A stretch of DNA of 64,000 nt from Phytoseiulus persimilis (GCA_037576195.1 CM075103.1:3596001-3660000); one strand, 5' to 3'; positions 50,401 through 61,600 are shown, counted from the stretch's first letter. Numbers and translations: made by a program. Notes: generated by a model from the letters alone, not told the origin.

Positions 50401-52163
50401 CTCAACTTCGGACGTGAGAGCGCTAAGAATTAAATTATTTTCTCCCAGGAGCTGCGGCTACATCTGCTGAGGCGACTACGACGACAACTGCGCCCCTGAC
50501 GTTCTCATTCGGAGCACCTGCTGCAACCTCCGCTCCACCTGCGGCCACATCGACCACCACGTCGACCTCGCAACCTGCGCCCAGCGCAGCGACGACGAGC
50601 GCACCTTCAACTACGACCGCAACGACAATGACTTTCGGAGCCGCTGCTTCCACTGCCAGCACCACGACGACCACAACGGCCACGACGGCCACAACCCTCG
50701 CAACTCCTGCGTCAACAGAGCCTCCTAGACCAAAGACCGTCAAAGACGAAAAACTGCCCATGGAAATTCAACAGTTGGTCGAAGCTTTCGAGAAACACCT
50801 GCAACAACAGAAAACCATACGCGATGAACTCGACAAGAATACTCTGATTCCGGTGGAGAAGTCTCAAGCAGAGATCGACGCACTTCGGCTCGTTGCGGGA
50901 CGGATCGAGACGACGCTGCAGCGTAATCACGGCTCGTTGTGTAAACTTAAGAACGACACTCTAGAAGAGAGGAACAACTGTGAACTGGCTGTCAAGACCA
51001 ACCAACTCCGGCTTTCTGGCGGTACCGGGGTGATCGAAGACGGCAAACAGAACGACTACTTCCAGAAAATGGTTCTGCAGTTCCATCAGAGAGTGCGTCT
51101 GTACCGTCAACAGATCTTCGAGCTCCAAGGACATTTTGGTAACAGCGCTCAAAACTCGAACAACAACGGCAACATGCACACGGCGAACGATGTTTCTACG
51201 ATCCTCAAAAAGTCCCACGAGACGTTTGTAACGCTCGCTTCACAAATCTATAATCTCCATGAGCAGGTTTGTATTCATGTCAAGACTCTTCGAACTCCAC
51301 CCAATTCCCGGAATCGCAAGCGAGCAGTCTTCCTCTGCGAGACGATAGCACTCGCGTTTGGCAGGCAGAGTCCTGAGGAGAGAAGCAGTGCGTTCGAGCG
51401 TTTTCGGAATATTTCCGGGAGAACTTCATAGAGGATTATTTTTCGCAGACTTTGCGTGCCGATGAAGACTTCCAGAAACGACGTCGTCAACCTGCAATCA
51501 CCTCCATCGCTCTAGAGATTCCAACGGCCCGAAAAACGAATTCACCGGCGAGACGGAGTCAACATGAAACGAAATCGATTTCGCCGAGCAGGATGTTCTC
51601 CCGGAACAACCAGGTGAGCTCACGGATGAGGAATCTATTTCGAGATACCTTCTGGCGTCTGGAAATTCCGGAATCGTCCTCCTCTCAAATATCTTCTCCC
51701 CCTCACCAGGTGGCAAACGCTCTGCACAACATCAGTTTGAGGGCTGGTATAGATTCATCCTTCGATACTGTTCACGCACCAGTTTCATCCTCGGCCAATT
51801 CACCATCGGTTGCATCAATTTTCACCCCTCAGCACTCGACAGGCGGCATGGGATTGTTCGGTAATTTCGCAGCGGATTCCTGGAATCCAACACCTTTATT
51901 CGAGCTTCCGATTTGATTCCCAAGCTGATGTCATGTCGACATTGTCTGATTCAATCGAGTAGAGAAATTGTCTCGTTATTATTATCAACGTCTGATGAGC
52001 TCGATCCTTTCCCACAGGGGGCAGCACGACGATGAATCAGAGCGTTCTCGGGACAGGACCAACGAATCTCTTCGGTGCGAATGCGAGCTTCAACGCGACC
52101 CAGTTCGGGAGTCCGATTCAACTCCAGAGTCCACCCGTTGGAAATAAACGCGGAAAACGTTGA
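47455..52163 (+). CDS. Nup58: Nucleoporin Nup58 (p58/p45, NUPL1)
   Basis: Ten exons: 47455-47525, 48007-48245, 48359-48550, 48678-49256, 49366-50052, 50126-50242, 50449-51266, 51449-51613, 51710-51860 and 52018-52163. Joined they give an uninterrupted 1054 residues. Residues 1 to about 715 are an FG-repeat region (MSNFSFGSAP at the start, many SFSFG/FGQ/FGAP units in Ala/Thr/Pro/Ser-rich spacers). Residues about 720-905 are the conserved coiled-coil domain (VKDEKLP, then DYFQKMVLQFHQRVRLYRQQ and TFVTLASQIYNLHEQ) that pairs with Nup54 and Nup62 in the central channel. A second sparse FG tail ends in LQSPPVGNKRGKR, matching the extreme C-terminus of vertebrate NUP58. That tail and the coiled coil decide Nup58 over Nup62 or Nup54. 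The protein builds the permeability barrier of the nuclear pore. It is much longer than human NUP58 (about 600 aa), almost all from the FG part. The exon 7/8 junction (donor GTTTGT) is the least certain. Confidence 0.92.
48947..49105 (+). repeat. 33-bp coding tandem repeat inside the Nup58 FG region
   Basis: About five successive 11-residue units of type FGQPAATTTP(A/S) are encoded within exon 4. The DNA units begin ttcggtcaaccagctgcaac or close variants. The units are similar at the DNA level, which implies recent local duplication of FG repeats and explains part of the length excess of this Nup58. Confidence 0.8.
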
Positions 52164-52169
52164 TAGCTC

Positions 52170-54300
52170 GCGAACGTTCGTTCGAAAAGCTAGCGATAAA
52201 AACTTTGTTTCGGCTTTTTCCAAGAAGCTTGTGTCCAGGGTGTTTTAGCCGCTGTTCATAGCTTCCTCCCGAGGTTTCCCGTCTGTTAGTTCATAAAACA
52301 ATTCCACTCGATGCGAGTGTTTGAATTCTCCGAACCTGAGTTTTTTTTTCGTTCTTGAAGGGACCGGATAATAGTGGTGCTGGTCCCCGTAGAGCGTGAT
52401 CGTACGCTCGAAAATCAGGTCTCGATCGAAGTGACTTCCGTACTGCATGTACAGACAGTTAGCGTCTCGGGTGATCGACCCGTCGCCTTCGGAGCAGCAG
52501 TTTTCGGCAGCGAACCTGCAATCGCTTACAAGGAGGCAAACGGAGCGCTTCACGTGAATCTTGCGATGAGAGAAGCAATGCGAGAAGTTCCAAAACGGAT
52601 GAAACGAGGACGTGATGATGTACACAGAAACTGTTCAATATGATTTCAAGAATAACAACTCAACGGAAAGTCAGACCGCAAAACAAGTGTCTTTCTTCAG
52701 TCCTCTTCTGATGATGGTGGGCTTAGTGCCCATCCCGGGAGCTCGGTTGTTTCCGATATTCCCTGCTGAAGTTCGTTCCCTTCAGAGGACAACCGCGGGA
52801 GATGGAAGATCGTGGTATTTTAAGCATCTCCTGTCATTCTCCTCTAGGATTTGAACCTCCCCAGATGAACGAGATAAACCGAACCAAACAGCTCACACGG
52901 TGAGCATTCGCCCTATCATGTGCATTTTCAGAATCCTGAGTAGATGCGTGTGGCAGTTTCCTCGCATATTTCCCAATTGGAAACGCACGAGAAATATTCG
53001 AATGCACACACTCAAACGATCCCTCCGCGACAATTTGCGGGGATTCCAAGCCTCTTCGAAGGCTCTGCTGTTATCTACATCATCGTTCCGGTGGTCTTTA
53101 CTGTTTTGATTATTTGGCACTCGGAAGCCTTTAAAATTGAGGATTCAGCAATGAGCTCAGCGATCGAGGAAGCGTTAGTCGCTGTCAACCCCCTGTGTTC
53201 CTGGACATGACCTCAACTCTGGTCATGGGATGGTGGCTTGAGGCGTACGGAGGCCTCCCTCAGAGAAAACCAAACTCCCGTGAGAAGTTTCTCCGAATGG
53301 CGAACAGAGAGCTGCATATCCTCCGCTCTAAAGGAGTCTGTCGACGAACCAGCTCGAACCCCGTGACGGTCGTGTTTGATGAACGAAGAATTGATCCTCT
53401 TGATAATCCCCCACCTTGTGAGCACTGGGGCGCAAAATTGGCGTCTTCCACAGCAGGATTCGAGCGCGCGCTAGATCAGCAAGCGCTTCAAAATTCCGGT
53501 CGCTTTCCTGACGCAGCCATGCCACTGCCGGCAATATGTGCGTCAATCGCTTCCGGGAGTGCCTCAAAAATCGAATCGAGGCTGTGTCGGGAGACCGAAA
53601 GTGGAATAGCAACAGGCGTTGACTCTGTATCTCTCGCTTGCGAAAGAAACTCTATTTGAAGTTTCCGACCTACGGCCACCTGGCATAGGAAAAACCTGGG
53701 TGAGCAATCCAATTCATCGGAAGCCCAAGGTTCCTCCTGACGGGATCGTCGTGCTACTTCATTCTTGAGCCTTCCCTCAGCTCGACTTGACAGGCATGTA
53801 TCGTTCGAACCCGCTGCGAAGTCGTCGCCGGCGAGACTCATCGTAGGCGAATCTCCATCGGGATCGCGGGAACGGCGAGATTCGCGAAAACACGACTGCC
53901 GGTGCAGATTTCCGCTCTCGAGTTCCTTGGTCCCCGCCTGATCTCTATTCCGAAATCAGACGAGTGAGGGCTTGCGTTGCCTTAGGCGCTTCTCTCCCGT
54001 CGTCTCCACCCACTATGAAAACGCTTGCGCTAACAGATATTATGAGTGTGTGATTGGCATGCGTTTCCGATTCCGTTCTTCGTAGGTCATGACGTAGCAA
54101 CATCTCGTTAACGAAGGGACAACTGGAGAACCAGTTCCGTCCTCCGCATCACAGTCCATCGAAAGTTGCATCACAAGAAGTTATTTATTCAAGATGAATT
54201 TGAGAAATATCCCAATGCACCATGAGTAATTTCTGCATCTTGGAATCGTCCCATACAGATTCACGGAAGATACTCGATCTGACTCAAACAGTCTTATTAC
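52170..54300. other. Downstream of Nup58, no confident gene
   Basis: Holds the Nup58 3' end. A minus-strand frame at 52625-52245 (126 codons, non-ATG, ending just 80 bases from the Nup58 stop) translates into a plausible globular-looking sequence with MQYGSHFDRDL. A plus frame at 52944-53210 has a hydrophobic stretch (AVIYIIVPVVFTVLIIW). Neither matches a family convincingly, and no exon chain could be built. Either could be one exon of an unrecognised gene. Confidence 0.35.
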
Positions 54301-54379
54301 TTGGTGTGACTGGTTCCGTAGCGTCTGAGGGCGTCTAAAATACCGAACCGATGGACCAACGCGTCAACGGATTAGAACG

Positions 54380-55100
54380 ACCGTGCAGAAATTCGAATTC
54401 GACTCCGCCGTTGAAACCGGAGGGGGCGCTGCCTCTTTCGATCTGGAGACCCACAAAGTACTTGAGACCAGAAGTAATGATCTCGAATTCTCTCCTGAGA
54501 GGGGTAGCGGGTTTTTCTGCTCGTCATTCGGTCTTCGTCGCAACTATGGCGTCATCGAGCCATTTGCACAAGAGCTTGCGATGTTCTCCGTTCTTGAAAA
54601 GATGCAGCCATCGGTTTTGCTCTCCTGAAGTTCCCTGGACGAAAGGATCTCTGTTGTCTTGTCGGAGTTCCGGCATGATTGTTTGTGTCCGTATATGCTC
54701 CTCAGTAGTTTAAGTGCTTTGTTGCATTGCACTTCTCTCACGCCTCTGGGCACCTTAAGATAGAGGTCGTTCTCGAGTTCTTGAAAAAGCTGCGCGTTCA
54801 TCAAAGTGATTTAGGAAAAGTTTCTCTTGCGCTGCTATGCCGAGTTATCGTTCTGATCCCCTCAGCTCGGGATACAGGGCTGTATTGCTTTTCTGCAAAG
54901 AAGTCAATTTCTTCCTTCTGAGATTTCCTTCCGGAACCACACGAGCCTTGTAAGGTCCTCTGCCATCTGGGTTTGCCTTGTATTTGAATACTCATTTAGA
55001 ACCGATAGCTTCGCGCCCAGGCGGATGTCCACCATCGCCTCGAGTTCTTGCTCAACGGCTTTGGTCCGATGGACGCGATCAGGGCCCGCCATTGCTCCGT
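54380..55100 (-). pseudogene. copia reverse transcriptase remnant
   Basis: Starts with AMAGPDRVHRTKAVEQELEA (the EEA...P....W..A...E...L motif). After a frameshift come the VFKYKANPDG and YKARVV blocks, then YLKVPRGV and KLLRSIYGHKQS (54720-54640). The catalytic YVDD position reads WLDDAIVATKTE, followed by a stop. LKYFVGLQIERG continues in the same frame. At least three frame changes are needed, so it is inactive. Confidence 0.8.
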
Positions 55101-55358
55101 GTCAAGTCATTGGCGTTTGGCTCTTTGGCTGAAGGGTATAAGTCGCTGCCCTCTCCTTTTCCGATATCCCGCTAAGATAGTTGAAGTTAGCCACGATCCG
55201 AAGTCTTTGCGTACGTTTCTTGCTTGCCTCTGGAACAATGCGTATCGAACCTTCTTCGTGGCTTCCATCATCGCTCGAGGCGCTTGCGTACGTGGAATCT
55301 GCTGGCCTTGGGGAATCAAGCTTGGAGCCTGTGACCTCGACATCATGATTGGTTTCTG

Positions 55359-55948
55359 TCACAATTTGTGCTGCTTCTGCAGTATTTTCCGGAGCACATG
55401 TCTCTCCACTGCCTTGGTACATTCAGAACCTTGCCTCCTCGTAGAGGCGATCTTGGCAAACCTCACGTCCCTCGACCGCATGATAATTCGTCTAGCTAAC
55501 GTGAAGAAACGAAAACTAAGATCGTAGTCTGAGTACCCGACGGATATCCTCGAGATTCCGCGGCCATCCAGCTTCCCATCAGGGTTCTTGGTATGCACGT
55601 AGCATGGTGTGCCAACGTACATGCTGCTGGTCGACGGCCTTCGCTTGTATATCATCTCGAAAGGCGGCTGTAGAGTATTTTCATCCAACAGGACTGGGTT
55701 CAAAACTTGAACGCAGAAAAGGATCGCCTGGTCCCAAAGGAATTTTTATTGTCCAGGCCGGCTCCGATCAACACTGATCGAGCTAAATTAACGAGGGTTC
55801 GATTCCCTCTCTCAGCTTTCCCTGTCAAACGGGGTCGTCCTGGAGGTGCGAACATTTGTTCAGCACCGTACTCTTCCAGGATCTTCCCAAACGTTTGATT
55901 TCTGAACTCCGTCCCGCTGTCACTGTGCAACCGTTGAATCGATAAATG
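55359..55948 (-). pseudogene. copia integrase catalytic core, later part
   Basis: LHSDSGTEFRNQTFGKILEE carries the second catalytic Asp. PGRPRLTGKAERGNRTLVNL carries the catalytic Glu (usually QQNG.AER). A frameshift leads to a frame with PFEMIYKRRPS, then CYVHTKNPDGKLDGR and RRIIMRSRDVRF, the usual C-terminal landmarks. The stretch between the first and second catalytic Asp is about 30-40 residues shorter than normal, which indicates an internal deletion near 55950. Confidence 0.8.
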
Positions 55949-56580
55949 TCACTCTCCTCCTGGAGATGGCCGACTTTCCGATAGCTCGCTTGCCTCAACG
56001 GTGAATGGCTTCGCTTTCTCTATTGACTCTACATTCGGCGTGCAAAGATCCAACGTTATGATGCCCGGCATCTCAGCTTTCGCCTGATCAGGGGGGCTTG
56101 TGTACGTGATGCGGCTGAGCTGCTCTTTCAGACATGCGTCACATTGGTCTCCATCATCAATGTACTTGATACCCTGCTGATACAAATATTCAATCACGTA
56201 CTGCTTATTAACACGGGCGAACTTTCCATGCAGGCTTCTAAGGTTCTGCGTCGGTACACTCAGCGTATTTGCTGAGCCGATAGCGCTCATCACTTGTCTC
56301 TCAGACGGAATATCATCTCCTAATCTCATGATTGATTTCTTCAAGATCGCTCTCTGCATCTTGTGTTGATGCGATCTTCGACTCTATCCTCATTCTGCAA
56401 GGGTTCCTATCTTGGGTACATGGATCCTCTTATCGTTTCTCGGGATTATGAGGTAATTCCTCTCGAACGCCAGTTGGAAGTCATCATCTTTCAATTGACT
56501 CACAGAGAGCAGATTCTTCCGAACGACGAATCCCTGGGAAAAGCATAGAAACTGACTGAGAGAGATATCCACTCCACTGA
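55949..56580 (-). pseudogene. copia gag-pre-integrase and integrase N-terminal part
   Basis: RKNLLSVSQLKDDDFQLAFE and RIHVPKIGTLAE (56530-56390) form the gag-pre-integrase lead-in. A second frame (56359-55949) gives LRSLHGKFARVNKQYVIEYL and DDGDQCDACLKEQLSRI, the H...H..C..C-type zinc-binding segment. It then gives GIITLDLCTPN with the first catalytic aspartate. A stop follows SPGGE at about 55949. Confidence 0.8.
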
Positions 56581-57190
56581 CGCAAGAGTGAGCTCATACG
56601 GATATACGAAGTCGCTATCGTGCAGTGGAGTACAGCGCAGTGTACAATGTATTTCCACAGATCTCCAGCCTCCGATGTGGCGTGCGAAGTACAAATATGG
56701 CTTGAGAATCATGGAAACCCACGAGCAAAAACTCGCGGGGATCTCCGGTCCTCCGGTATGTGGCCGGTATGTTTCCCGAAAAGCGCGCGCAGCAGAGCAG
56801 GCGATGGCACGGTTGACGATTCTCAACCAGTAAATTAACGAACGAGCATCAAGATAAGAATGTTGAAAGCGAAACTTTACTGTGACGAACGACTTTCGGA
56901 GTCCCAGCGGAAATATTGACAACTTCAAGCGAGATAGGAGACTTGAACTCTTGGCTAACGGCATTATCGAGGGAAAGGTAGTATTGGTTGAGTTGAAATT
57001 CCGAAGTTCTTTCGGCGCGTGGATCGCCACGCACGAGGAGCTTCAACGCATGAGGATTTGGCGGTGGGAGAGAGTGATTTGGATTCGGGTAACTGGGATT
57101 TTGGTAAGTGGTACCCGACCGTAGATTCGGGCGCCTCGCATCACCACGAGAAATTCGTCAGTTCGACTCGTATCGTATTTGACATGTGCC
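56580..57190. repeat. Foreign repeat block inside the copia element
   Basis: Between gag and the gag-pre-integrase segment, the minus strand shows no protease. Instead, the plus strand at 56920-57110 is a copy of the dispersed repeat at 17.85-18.04 kb. It is followed in plus orientation by WYPTVDSGASHHHEK (about 57100-57145), which looks like the copia protease active-site motif W..DSGAS.H(M). The simplest reading is an inverted fragment of another copia element, inserted in or replacing the protease region. Confidence 0.45.
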
Positions 57191-57890
57191 GGGAGTCCGA
57201 CAGCAGTGCTCGCCAAAGCATGAGTTCCGTACTATCGCTTGCCCCTTTGATTAGCGTGATCTCGCTGAGCAAGGGCGCAAAGGGATCCGAAAAACCTGTG
57301 TCACCACGGTTGTAACACCTTACTTGTCTTCTGCTTGCTCCATTGCGTCGGTGGCGTGAGCGGGTCTGTTGACCGCAAACAGTGCTGCTGGATGCTTGAG
57401 GATGATCGTGGGGGCAATTTCCCTGATGAGGACCATCCAATTCCTTGGATGGTCGTCGGCGGACCGCTCCGTTCTCAATGATTTCCATCAGGCTAGAGAC
57501 ATCTCTACCGCCTCCCGGTCGAACTGGAAAAGCCATGCGAAGAGGCTCCAAGCTATGGGGCAGAGCATTGAGCAGCTGTTCAACTTGAACCTTCTGATCG
57601 ATCTCGATTCTGGCATCCGCGAGTTCAGCTCCACGGAGCCTATCCAGGTTCTGGTCAGCAGTCTTGCTGCTATTTAACTAGAACTGCATAGACTCCGTGA
57701 TTGCTGAGCCTTGCCGCAGGGCAGCTCGGACTCCGACCTTGTCTGCAATCTAGGTCCAAATGTCCGTTGCACTGATATACTGAGTTCGTCCATAGAACAT
57801 TTGAGCAATCAGTTTATCGTTGTTGGCTCTGTCGTGGCGAATCTTGACTCTCTCTTGATCAATTTCTGTGGGCGGTGCGATTGGGGCTGG
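57190..57890 (-). pseudogene. copia gag remnant
   Basis: One minus-strand frame reads through IDQERVKIRHDRANNDKLIA, then QYISATDIW, a TAG stop, IADKVGVRAALRQGSAITE, a second TAG (near 57680), and then VEQLLNALPHSLEPLRMAFP. The last block matches the conserved LL.SLP.....(M/L) motif of copia gag (UBN2/retrotran_gag). The zinc knuckle further on is decayed: CYNRGDTGF where CYNCG..GH is expected, so two metal ligands are lost. Confidence 0.75.
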
Positions 57891-58429
57891 TTAAATTAAA
57901 TCGCCTATCACGACGGTTGCCTCACGTCTACGGCTCGTTGTAGGAAAAATGGCATCAGATATTTCCAACTCAAATGATTCTGACCGCACATTCCTAAGGT
58001 CACTGGGCATGGAGCAAGCCTTGTATAGCTCGAGTTAGGTCGACTGAGCTCTTTGTCCTGTTCCTATGGCGCAGCAGGTTAATCATACCGCGCAGCCAGT
58101 TCATAGTGGTGGGCATCGTCTGCCATGGCATTAGGTTGGTCATTGCAAGCCGGACCGATGCCAGGAGGAAATGTTTTCACTCATACTTACTCAAAGAAAC
58201 TCTGGAACATCGTGCTGATGACGTGTCGAAGATTCCTTGCACTTGAAAAGATTCAAAATAAAGTTCTCCCTCTGGTTCCGAGTACCCGGCGAGTCGTGAA
58301 AACCATTTGTTAGAAAGCGCACCGCGGGCCGATGCCGCTGTATGCTTGGCCGTCCGCGCGAAAAATCACCACTTACGATGCTAGATATGAGAATATGGTG
58401 AGGAAAACTGAGCGACCCTTCCCGGCCTA

Positions 58430-58545
58430 GGACATTTTGGCGCCGGACATTTTGGCGCAACGGACATCTTGGCGCAACGGACATCTTGGCACAAGACATT
58501 TCGGCGCACGATGTTTTGGCGCAAGATATTTTGACGCATATTTGG
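58430..58545 (+). repeat. Short tandem array of a 15-17 bp unit
   Basis: About seven units of the form ggacattttggcgcaac, with gac/gat and cttgg/tttgg variants, placed head to tail from 58430 to 58545. Unit length drifts between 15 and 17 bases. Arrays of ggacattttggcgc-like words are, in my recollection, common as interspersed repeat parts in invertebrate genomes. No gene was seen in either strand. Confidence 0.75.
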
Positions 58546-58663
58546 ATGAAGCTGCAATGAATTATCCGAACAATGGGGATAGTGTTGTTCAAAGGCTATT
58601 GATTCTTCCTTGCGGTGAATCCGACCACCATCCCATTTCCCATTGCCCCAACCGCGAACGGAT

Positions 58664-58697
58664 ATCATTCCCCGGGAAGGGTTTCCCGGGGAATGAT
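58664..58697. repeat. Perfect hairpin, 15-bp arms, 4-base loop
   Basis: The arm atcattccccgggaa at 58664-58678, loop gggt, then the exact reverse complement at 58683-58697. It lies about 120 bases after the 58.43 kb tandem array, so both may belong to one mobile or satellite-like unit. The arms contain a CCCGGG core. Confidence 0.8.
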
Positions 58698-58699
58698 TC

Positions 58700-61600
58700 G
58701 AGGAAATGGCGTTCCAGGCGTCGGAATGGATCAGGGCATTGTGGGACACGATGATGAGGGAGTCTGCTGCCACACATCCCCAGAGAGCTTGAGTAAACAG
58801 CACTGAGATATTCTAGATCCCGGGTCTCGGTATCGCTCAAAGAGACGAGTCAATGATAGGCGGACGGAGGGAAATTTCTCAATATTTTGGACCTCGTTTC
58901 GGTAAAAATTCTTCCTCATGGAACACAGTCTTCTAAGATCAATCGTTTCAGGACTATGAATTTTAGTTTTCCGTTGAACGGGGAAGCTGGCCTGGATCAC
59001 AATTCCTAGGACTCCAGCTATTCATGCTTTGCGATGGATATCTCCCCGAACGCTCTCGCCGTGAAAAGAAAAAACAGGGCACTCGGCCACTTTTCGAATA
59101 TGAGGTAGGTCAGGCGCACAGCGCCGAAAGATGGACTCCGGGGACTTCAAAGTTCGTTTCAACCGCCGCGGATTTGAACTCGTAGAGCCTGGTTCCACGT
59201 CTGTCCTCCGCTAACAAGATAGTCCAATGACTTGGACTCAAAGACAGCCTCAGGCTTGAGGCCTCAGGGCCAGTCAGCGTGGTTTCTCAGGAAATCTGCC
59301 TCGGATCTCGGCGACGATAGCCTTTTCGGTCATTTGGAAAACTGTTGTCGGGATCTCGATCCCATCTGACGAAAAGAAGTGGGCTGTGGCTCTTTAGGCG
59401 TCTGTCGGAGTCAGAGCGGACCCAGTGCCGTGTTTCACGGAAAATAAGCCGGGATGACGACCCCTTTGGAGGTCAGCCAACTATATGCCGGAACGGTTCC
59501 CCACTCCTAGGATTTTCCAAAATATTCCAGACGTTCGAGATTGTCCTAAATAGAGTGCCGGGAATTTGTTGTCCAAGTGTTTGGATCTGGAGTGATGTAT
59601 TCGTCGAGATTCCAGATAATGAATTGACATGTAAGAAAGTTCCTCCATGTTCCCGAAGGAGGAAAATATCCGAATTCGAAGGTTTCAGCGAACCCCGAAG
59701 TTTAGCCGGGATGGAACTGAATCCCAAGACTAATATGAGCCATAGCTTATTTCCTGGACAAAACGTTAGTTTCATTTCCGGACAGGTCACTGAACATGCA
59801 TTAACGTTCTCCTCAGGAAAACGATGGAATGATACTGCCACAATCAGACCTAGCCGGCCAGCCGTTGCAAGGCTTCGAGTTCCAATGACTTTATGCGTAA
59901 AGCCACCGGATGAGTTCGAGCCCTCCCATGTCATTGAGACCCGGCGCGCTTGGTCTCGAGAGATCTCTCTCGCGGGATTGCTTAAGGTAGGCGGTTGGGA
60001 ATCTTGTTCTCGAACCGGACTCAGAGCACTTCTAGTGGGCCAACTATCAGTCAAGGAACCGCACGTCATAAGGAACTCGCGATGCTCCATGGAAAGAGGT
60101 CCTGCCGGGCGGCTCCGCTGTTGCATCGCGATGGAATTTTTTCCGCTGTATGCACAGTAAGTGCGGCGCGGAGTGTTTTGCAGTCGAGGAAACGGTCGGA
60201 AAATCATCGCCCAAACAGCTGTCACGAGAGAAGCGGGCAAGCTGAGACTCAGATGGAGACGACTGAGAATGCGACACGGCTCAAACATAGTCATGCCTCT
60301 GGGACCGAGCGAACATATTGGAGAATGGTAAGGGAGCGAACACAGTCCATCACGGGGCTGTGGGTGCATGTGGACTATATGGCTGATTGTCACCACGTCC
60401 CTCGATAACGAAGATGAAGCAGGGAGAATATCGATATCTTTTCTTCTCGCTCGTCCGCTCAGTCACTCACTCGTTGACTGGCGGACTCGATGCCGCTTGG
60501 GGGGGGGGGAGATATCGAGGGAATCGATGATCATCTCAAGTTGCCGCACTACGCCCACCTGAGAAGAATGAGATTGCCAAACCTCTATTCGCTCTCCTCC
60601 AGTGACGCCGGATGTCCGCCAACGAGCTACTTGTCAGCAGACCCCGATTGCATTCTTTCTGCGAGTTGGACTTTCTAGAAAGTGAGGATATTATCTCGCT
60701 CATCGGGAGCCTCCGGGAGAATGATAGACCCCGCGAGAGCGTCTGACATCCACGCCGATGGATGCTCCTTTCCTATCCCTGTGATGACGATCTATTCAAG
60801 GCGGCGATCGATCAATGTCGGTTCCGGCGACCTCTTTCAACTATTCTGCAACACTTATGGCGGCAAAATCCACTGCCGAGCTGAATCATCAAATTCGATG
60901 AGAACCTGGGCGAAAGACTTTGAGTTATGAGTTTTCTGCTCCTGGCAAACAGTCCCCGGTGCTTAGCACTGATTCCCCGACACAAACAACGCCTTTGTTC
61001 GACACAGACTCACAGACATAGAATCCGAATAAATCATGGTCCTGGAAGTTGCGCTGTTTTGAAGCCTGCGACAGCTCCAAAACGAGGTGGCATGATTATA
61101 TGGCTCCGAAGTTCGTTCAGCAAGAAAGTTTCGGGGCACGCGCGTGTCTTATGAAGTCGGAAAGAGGTAAGATGGATTCCTTGGGAGCCTCCCGGAGTAA
61201 CAGCTGTTAATAATAACGTCTGCGAGCGGCGACGCCGTGTGAAGAGAGAATGCACGGAGCCATGACTGTTCTTGGTGGAACCATCTTCAGATGAAGAAGC
61301 ATCTGTCGGGGAGTTCCAGGAACTGAACGAGCACTCACTGATCCTCTGGCGCTCTCAGCGTTGGGATCTCTGAAAATTCTCCAACGCGAAGAACTCACTT
61401 AGCCTGTGTACCTCCACTGATAGCTAGAAGTCAGAATATCGGGGCGAGTCATTCCTCCGCCCGGAAAGAATAAACAGACTTGGGAATTTTGGCATGACGT
61501 GCCTGACAGACGTTTTTGCGAGATTCGAGATCGAGATCATCGATAAGTTGTATTCAGAACGAAAGTGGGAACGATTGTTCGGCATCTCAGATGCGTGACG

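Larger units (their letters stand above)
54330..57890 (-). mobile_element. Degenerate Ty1/copia retrotransposon
   Basis: Reading right to left, a copia-type polyprotein can be followed in pieces: gag (57890-57190), then a disrupted interval where protease is expected (57190-56580), gag-pre-integrase (56580-56360), integrase zinc finger and core (56360-55360), a linker, and reverse transcriptase (55100-54380). Frames change at least five times and several in-frame stops are present, so the element is dead. No long terminal repeats were recognised, and the RNase H end is not clear beyond about 54.38 kb. The direction is opposite to Nup58, and the element lies 2.2 kb downstream of it. Confidence 0.85.

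Noticed and set aside
51267-51431. Read-through of Nup58 exon 7 into VCIHVKTL and onward
   Set aside because: The sequence after LHEQ loses similarity to Nup58 and ends at a stop, whereas splicing at 51266/51449 restores an open frame to the conserved GNKRGKR end.
52245-52625. Possible heme-peroxidase-like motif MQYGSHFDRDL
   Set aside because: It resembles the MQ.GQF.DHD peroxidase motif over a few residues only. The catalytic His position is Arg, and flanking sequence does not fit the family.
54351-57677. Plus-strand ORFs across the copia element (for example 55048-55527, 57369-57677)
   Set aside because: They are reverse-strand shadows. The recognisable integrase, reverse transcriptase and gag motifs are all on the minus strand, apart from the short DSGASHH motif reported separately.
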